DNA from: an uncultured Clostridia bacterium
GTDB taxonomy: Bacteria; Bacillota; Clostridia; Oscillospirales; CAG-272
NCBI GenBank assembly: GCA_904501715.1
Contig: CAJGCD010000007.1
Span: forward strand, 1 to 34,633
DNA: 34,633 bases
Direction of reading: 5' to 3'
Shown here one piece after another: positions 32,226 to 34,633 of the stretch. The position numbers were made by a program, and so were the translations under genes. The notes under the pieces were generated by a model, which made no database searches, had not been told where the DNA came from, and saw only the letters and a program-made list of their open reading frames with translations. Position 1 is the stretch's first letter, and every line of letters begins with the position of its first letter.

Positions 32226-33494
32226 ATGAAAATTCCAAACTACGTTACAGATTTCTACTTCAGAAATATCGATCTCGGCGAAGGCTCCTTTATGAGTATC
32301 GCAAAGGAAACCTCCCCTGAAGAATATTCGGCATATTTAAAAATACTTGAAGAAAATGGATTTGTATTTTACACGGATAACAAGATTGGCAACAATCTCT
32401 ACGCAACCTATACTAACGGTGATCTGATAGTAAACGTTATGTACATTGATGCTTTCAAGGAAACCAGAGTTATAACCGACGATAGGGAAATCTTTTCTCT
32501 TCCCGGACTTGCCGAGGAGAATGTTTACGAGGACCTTGGTGATAATTCCCTCACTCTCCTTTCAGATGCCGCGGTAGGTTGGCCAGGAAGAATGGGTTAT
32601 ATTTATAAGCTTGCTGACGGCAGCTTCTTTATTATCGACGGCGGATATTGGAAGGTCGAATGGAACTCCATATCATCGGCTGCGTATATAATGGCTGTTC
32701 TGGAAAAATTTGCTGATGACATCAATAATATCAGGATTGCGGGATGGCTTATTACTCATATTCACGAGGACCACTTCGGCGGATTTATGGATATGGCTAA
32801 CGACGAAAGCATCCGCAATAGAATTACCATTGAAAAGCTTATATATAACGAGCCCTGCGATATAGAATTACTCTCTCATACCAAGGGTTCCACCCATTTA
32901 ATTGATTACGCAAGACGATTTGAAGCCGCTGCAAAGCTTTGGGCGCCCAAGGAACGCATAAAAGCGCACCCCGGTCAGAAGTTCTTTATCCGTAATTTGA
33001 CTATGACTGTATATTCCTCTCAGGACTTGATTCTCTGCGCTAAGAACGTAGCTACCGAAAAATATATCACCACGCTCCCCGAGCATAATGATACGTCGGT
33101 AGTAACCAAAATAGATTTTATGGGAAAGACCGCTCTTTATCTTGGAGACTCCAGCTTCTGTGCTCACCGTGACGTTCTTGACCCCGTTTATAATACCGAG
33201 CTTAAGGCTGACATATTGCAGGTTGCGCACCATGGTTACGGAAACACCGGAGGAAATTTCATATACCAATATATCGAACCATCTATCGTATTTTGGCCCG
33301 TTTGCAGAAATCACTTTTGGGGACAAGATGTAGGATATAAGGAAAGAGGGCTTGTATATATAGGAACTAAAGACGTAGGATTTAATAAAATCCTGTTTAA
33401 GAAAGGTATTGAGCATTATATCCATGAGGAGGAATGCATAACCTTCAGCGATTTTGAAACATGGGAAGGCGTCAGATGGGATGCCATTCCTTGA
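32226..33494 (+). CDS. Metallo-beta-lactamase-fold protein, paralogue 3, lacking a signal peptide
   Basis: A 422-residue protein homologous to paralogues 1 and 2 throughout, with the N-terminal family domain starting almost at once (NIDLGEGSFMSIAKE). The metal motif is HIHEDH (residues 178-183); YLGDSS and VAHHGY are present, so it should still bind metal. It lacks any signal sequence or lipobox; an in-frame TGA at 32208-32210 rules out an N-terminal extension. It is thus predicted to be cytosolic or exported by another route. It lies 21 nt after paralogue 2, to which it is closest, including the FSDFETWEGVRWDA end. The ribosome binding site is only fair (AAAGG about 11 nt before the ATG). 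Confidence 0.9.
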   Translation: MKIPNYVTDFYFRNIDLGEGSFMSIAKETSPEEYSAYLKILEENGFVFYTDNKIGNNLYATYTNGDLIVNVMYIDAFKETRVITDDREIFSLPGLAEENVYEDLGDNSLTLLSDAAVGWPGRMGYIYKLADGSFFIIDGGYWKVEWNSISSAAYIMAVLEKFADDINNIRIAGWLITHIHEDHFGGFMDMANDESIRNRITIEKLIYNEPCDIELLSHTKGSTHLIDYARRFEAAAKLWAPKERIKAHPGQKFFIRNLTMTVYSSQDLILCAKNVATEKYITTLPEHNDTSVVTKIDFMGKTALYLGDSSFCAHRDVLDPVYNTELKADILQVAHHGYGNTGGNFIYQYIEPSIVFWPVCRNHFWGQDVGYKERGLVYIGTKDVGFNKILFKKGIEHYIHEEECITFSDFETWEGVRWDAIP

Positions 33495-33503
33495 TACCAC
33501 TTA

Positions 33504-33533
33504 GGAATAGCTCCCTGCCATGGGAGCTATTCC
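33504..33533 (+). terminator. Hairpin after MBL paralogue 3
   Basis: GGAATAGCTCCC (33504-33515) pairs with GGGAGCTATTCC (33522-33533), loop of 6 nt. No T run follows directly, so termination is likely but not textbook. Confidence 0.6.
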
Positions 33534-33578
33534 CTTAAGAAATTTATTATAAAATTATAACAAAACTGAAAAAAGCTA

Positions 33579-33607
33579 TTGCATTTTTTTATTTTGTGTG
33601 ATATAAT
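33579..33607 (+). promoter_or_regulatory. Promoter of the tRNA-Ser gene
   Basis: TTGCAT (33579-33584), 17 bp, TATAAT (33602-33607) with an extended TGn. The transcript would start near 33614, about 33 nt before the tRNA. Confidence 0.85.
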
Positions 33608-33646
33608 ATCAGCGTTGCTCCAAAAGGAGCAGATAAAAATCAATAT

Positions 33647-33735
33647 GGAGAGATATCGAAGTGGTCATAACGGGGCTGACTCGAAATCAGTTTGTGCGCA
33701 AGCACACGAGGGTTCGAATCCCTCTCTCTCCGCCA
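33647..33735 (+). tRNA. tRNA-Ser (anticodon CGA)
   Basis: The acceptor arm GGAGAGA (33647-33653) pairs with TCTCTCC (33725-33731), followed by discriminator G and encoded CCA. The anticodon stem GCTGA/TCAGT frames the loop CTCGAAA with anticodon CGA. The long variable arm (TGTGC-GCAA-GCACA) is typical of class II serine tRNAs. The T arm is GAGGG-TTCGAAT-CCCTC. It reads UCG codons. Confidence 0.96.
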
Positions 33736-33739
33736 CACC

Positions 33740-33774
33740 GAGCCTGCAAAGTCAATTTGCAGGCTCATTTTTTT
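33740..33774 (+). terminator. Intrinsic terminator of the tRNA gene
   Basis: GAGCCTGCAAA (33740-33750) pairs with TTTGCAGGCTC (33756-33766) around GTCAA and is followed by ATTTTTTT. Confidence 0.95.
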
Positions 33775-33788
33775 CGCCCTTTTTTGAC

Positions 33789-33977
33789 TTACGAAACCGT
33801 GGTCAGAGCCGCCCTCATTCCCGTCACCATAGCTTCGGCGGAGTTGAGTTTGGAGTTATAATCTAAGTGTGCATCCTCGTCATCCCTCACTTGAAAAGGG
33901 TGCTCGGCAAAATCGTCGATCAGACTTATAGGAACGGTGCATACCGTTTCTTGACTTTTAACATCAAACTTTATCAC
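33789..33977 (-). pseudogene. Fragment of a ParB-like partition/nuclease-domain gene
   Basis: A 62-codon minus-strand frame whose first 35 codons (KFDVKSQETVCTVPISLIDDFAEHPFQVRDDED) match the start of ParB/Spo0J-like proteins that are common on integrative conjugative elements. After RDDEDAH the ParB pattern stops and unrelated sequence runs 25 codons to a stop, so the rest of the ParB core is missing. The frame opens at a GTG that overlaps its own AAGGAG, so the true start codon may be damaged. Its position 54 bp after a tRNA gene suggests the relic of an integrated element. It is probably not functional. Confidence 0.55.
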
Positions 33978-34002
33978 TCCTTCTTACATATAAATTGGCA
34001 TA

Positions 34003-34034
34003 GAAAAAGCCGACCTTTTGGTGAAAGGTCGGCT
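34003..34034 (-). terminator. Hairpin terminator on the minus strand
   Basis: AGCCGACCTTT (34008-34018) and AAAGGTCGGCT (34024-34034) form an 11-bp stem with a 5-nt loop; on the minus strand T5 follows (34007-34003). It lies just upstream of the ParB fragment and may be an attenuator or end a transcript coming from the right. Confidence 0.7.
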
Positions 34035-34067
34035 AATCGTGCCGTATGTAATGTTTACAAAATCCTC

Positions 34068-34096
34068 TTTACTTTTAGTGGCTTGTATGATATAAT
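34068..34096 (+). promoter_or_regulatory. Extended -10 promoter facing a gene-poor stretch
   Basis: TTTACT (34068-34073), 17 bp, TATAAT (34091-34096) preceded by TGa. No convincing coding frame follows before the terminator at 34330-34365. Confidence 0.6.
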
Positions 34097-34102
34097 TAAC
34101 TC

Positions 34103-34370
34103 ACCGATAAATAAGAATTTATCGACCAGAACAGCGTTGAATGTTGGTGTGATTTTGGTGCAAATTTGGTGCAACACTTTATCAAACGATACTCACGATA
34201 TTCACGATATCAAACGGTGTTCTTAAAACTCCAAGAGATAATCGGTGCGGCATATCGTGCGGTACGAACAACTCTTGCCGCACGCCGAGAATTGCTCTGC
34301 AATTCTCCAAAGTTCAGATGTATTTCGATACACAAAAAGCTCTGCTACTGCAGAGCTTTTTGTGTTTTAT
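34103..34370 (+). ncRNA. Candidate structured non-coding RNA (or unclassified repeat element)
   Basis: The interval 33978-34453 has no convincing gene. Part of it is bounded by a promoter (34068-34096) and an intrinsic terminator (34330-34365). Between them are an 8-bp hairpin (34105-34124), the direct repeat TTGGTGCAA twice (within 34153-34175), an 8-bp GC-rich pairing GTGCGGCA/TGCCGCAC (34245-34252 with 34276-34283), and a 9-bp hairpin (34287-34307). Short frames exist but none has a ribosome binding site plus recognisable protein features. It may instead be a mobile-element end or a dispersed repeat. Confidence 0.3.
34330..34369 (+). terminator. Strong intrinsic hairpin
   Basis: Bases 34330-34345 and 34350-34365 form a perfect 16-bp stem with a TACT loop; TTTTAT overlaps and follows the stem on the plus strand. 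Its A5 and T5 stem base would also suit the minus strand. Confidence 0.8.
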
Positions 34371-34453
34371 AGGATGGTTCAATTTGTAAAGAAAAGAGCC
34401 GTCCTTTTTACATTTTTATTATTTTGTGGTATGACACAGAAATAATATTTATT

Positions 34454-34633
34454 TTATCTAAGACTCTTTCGCATAGATATAAACCCTATTAAAACTGTCC
34501 ACACATAAGCACATGTTTTAGGCATCATTAAGAATCCAATTGCAGGCACTGAATCTGCCCATAAAACAACAGGAATATAAAAAGCAAAACTTAAAACAAT
34601 TGTTAACCACATGAACCGATATTCTTTATCCTG
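34454..34633 (-). CDS. Unknown membrane protein, C-terminal 59 residues (5' end outside window)
   Basis: The minus-strand frame is open from the window edge to a TAA at 34454-34456. The translated tail (starting QDKEYRFMWLTIVLSFAFY) has two hydrophobic segments separated by WADSVPAIGFLMMPK and ends with a basic MRKSLR, as expected for a small membrane protein. No family is recognised. Being partial, a chance frame is not fully excluded, but composition and positively charged end support a real gene. Confidence 0.6.
   Translation of the reverse strand, partial: QDKEYRFMWLTIVLSFAFYIPVVLWADSVPAIGFLMMPKTCAYVWTVLIGFISMRKSLR

Noticed and set aside
33579..33866. 95-codon frame spanning the tRNA
   Set aside because: It runs straight through the tRNA-Ser gene and its terminator.
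33867..34226. A 119-codon plus-strand frame ending in a tail with repeated His-Asp-Ile, considered as an integrase tail
   Set aside because: It crosses a terminator hairpin and a promoter, has no ribosome binding site, and the tail arises from short CACGATAT-type DNA repeats; no integrase motif (R-H-R-Y) is present.
34166..34445. Two overlapping plus-strand frames of 66-68 codons in the hairpin-rich stretch
   Set aside because: They run through the 9-bp and 16-bp hairpins, lack start-site signals and show no protein-like pattern.

Overview
The window looks like chromosomal DNA from a low-GC, spore-forming Firmicute, probably an uncultured gut-type member of class Clostridia. This rests on SpoIIID and a PdaA-type deacetylase, strong AGGAGG-like ribosome binding sites, TTGACA/TATAAT promoters with 17-bp spacers, a tig-clpP-clpX cluster and the rbgA-rnhB-yraN gene order. 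No species can be named from the sequence alone.

Layout. (1) 1-2398, plus strand: the 3' end of a class II fructose-bisphosphate aldolase, then two adjacent G3E/CobW-type GTPase genes. The first carries a His/Cys-rich repeat; the second is fused to a YcgQ/DUF1980-like C-terminal domain. Together they look like a metal (zinc) handling pair. (2) 2435-6532, minus strand: tig, clpP and clpX (protein folding and quality control) behind a consensus promoter, preceded by a metallophosphoesterase gene. A small DUF1540 gene diverges from the latter. (3) 6878-12159, minus strand: a six-gene operon. It starts with an archaeal-type phosphoglycerate mutase homologue (candidate homoserine kinase), continues with lepB, rbgA, rnhB and yraN, and ends with thrC, so two putative threonine genes bracket housekeeping genes. 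(4) 12361-18330, mostly plus strand: a membrane-anchored unknown protein, a divergent PHP-like protein, spoIIID on the minus strand with a sigma-E-like promoter, a SpoU methyltransferase, proC, a YesL-like membrane protein and an SGNH-hydrolase lipoprotein. (5) 18363-19816, minus strand: two overlapping polysaccharide deacetylase genes, one PdaA-like. (6) 20059-27830, minus strand: a compact arginine operon argG-H-C-J-B-D-F, driven by a perfect consensus promoter with an ArgR-type operator just downstream of the start site. (7) 28145-28753, minus strand: a solitary ECF-transporter S component. (8) 28927-33494, plus strand: three tandem paralogues of a surface or secreted metallo-beta-lactamase-fold family. 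Two have lipoprotein signal peptides and the third has none. (9) 33579-34633: a tRNA-Ser(CGA) gene with its own promoter and terminator, followed by an accessory stretch. That stretch holds a ParB-like gene fragment, a promoter-to-terminator interval that could encode a structured RNA, and the 3' end of an unknown membrane-protein gene running off the window.

Most of the window is ordinary core metabolism and housekeeping. The parts most worth a second look are the tandem MBL-fold family (28.9-33.5 kb), the GTPase pair (0.4-2.4 kb), the inverted-repeat-rich region upstream of argG (27.9-28.1 kb) and the gene-poor, hairpin-rich interval after the tRNA (34.0-34.4 kb).
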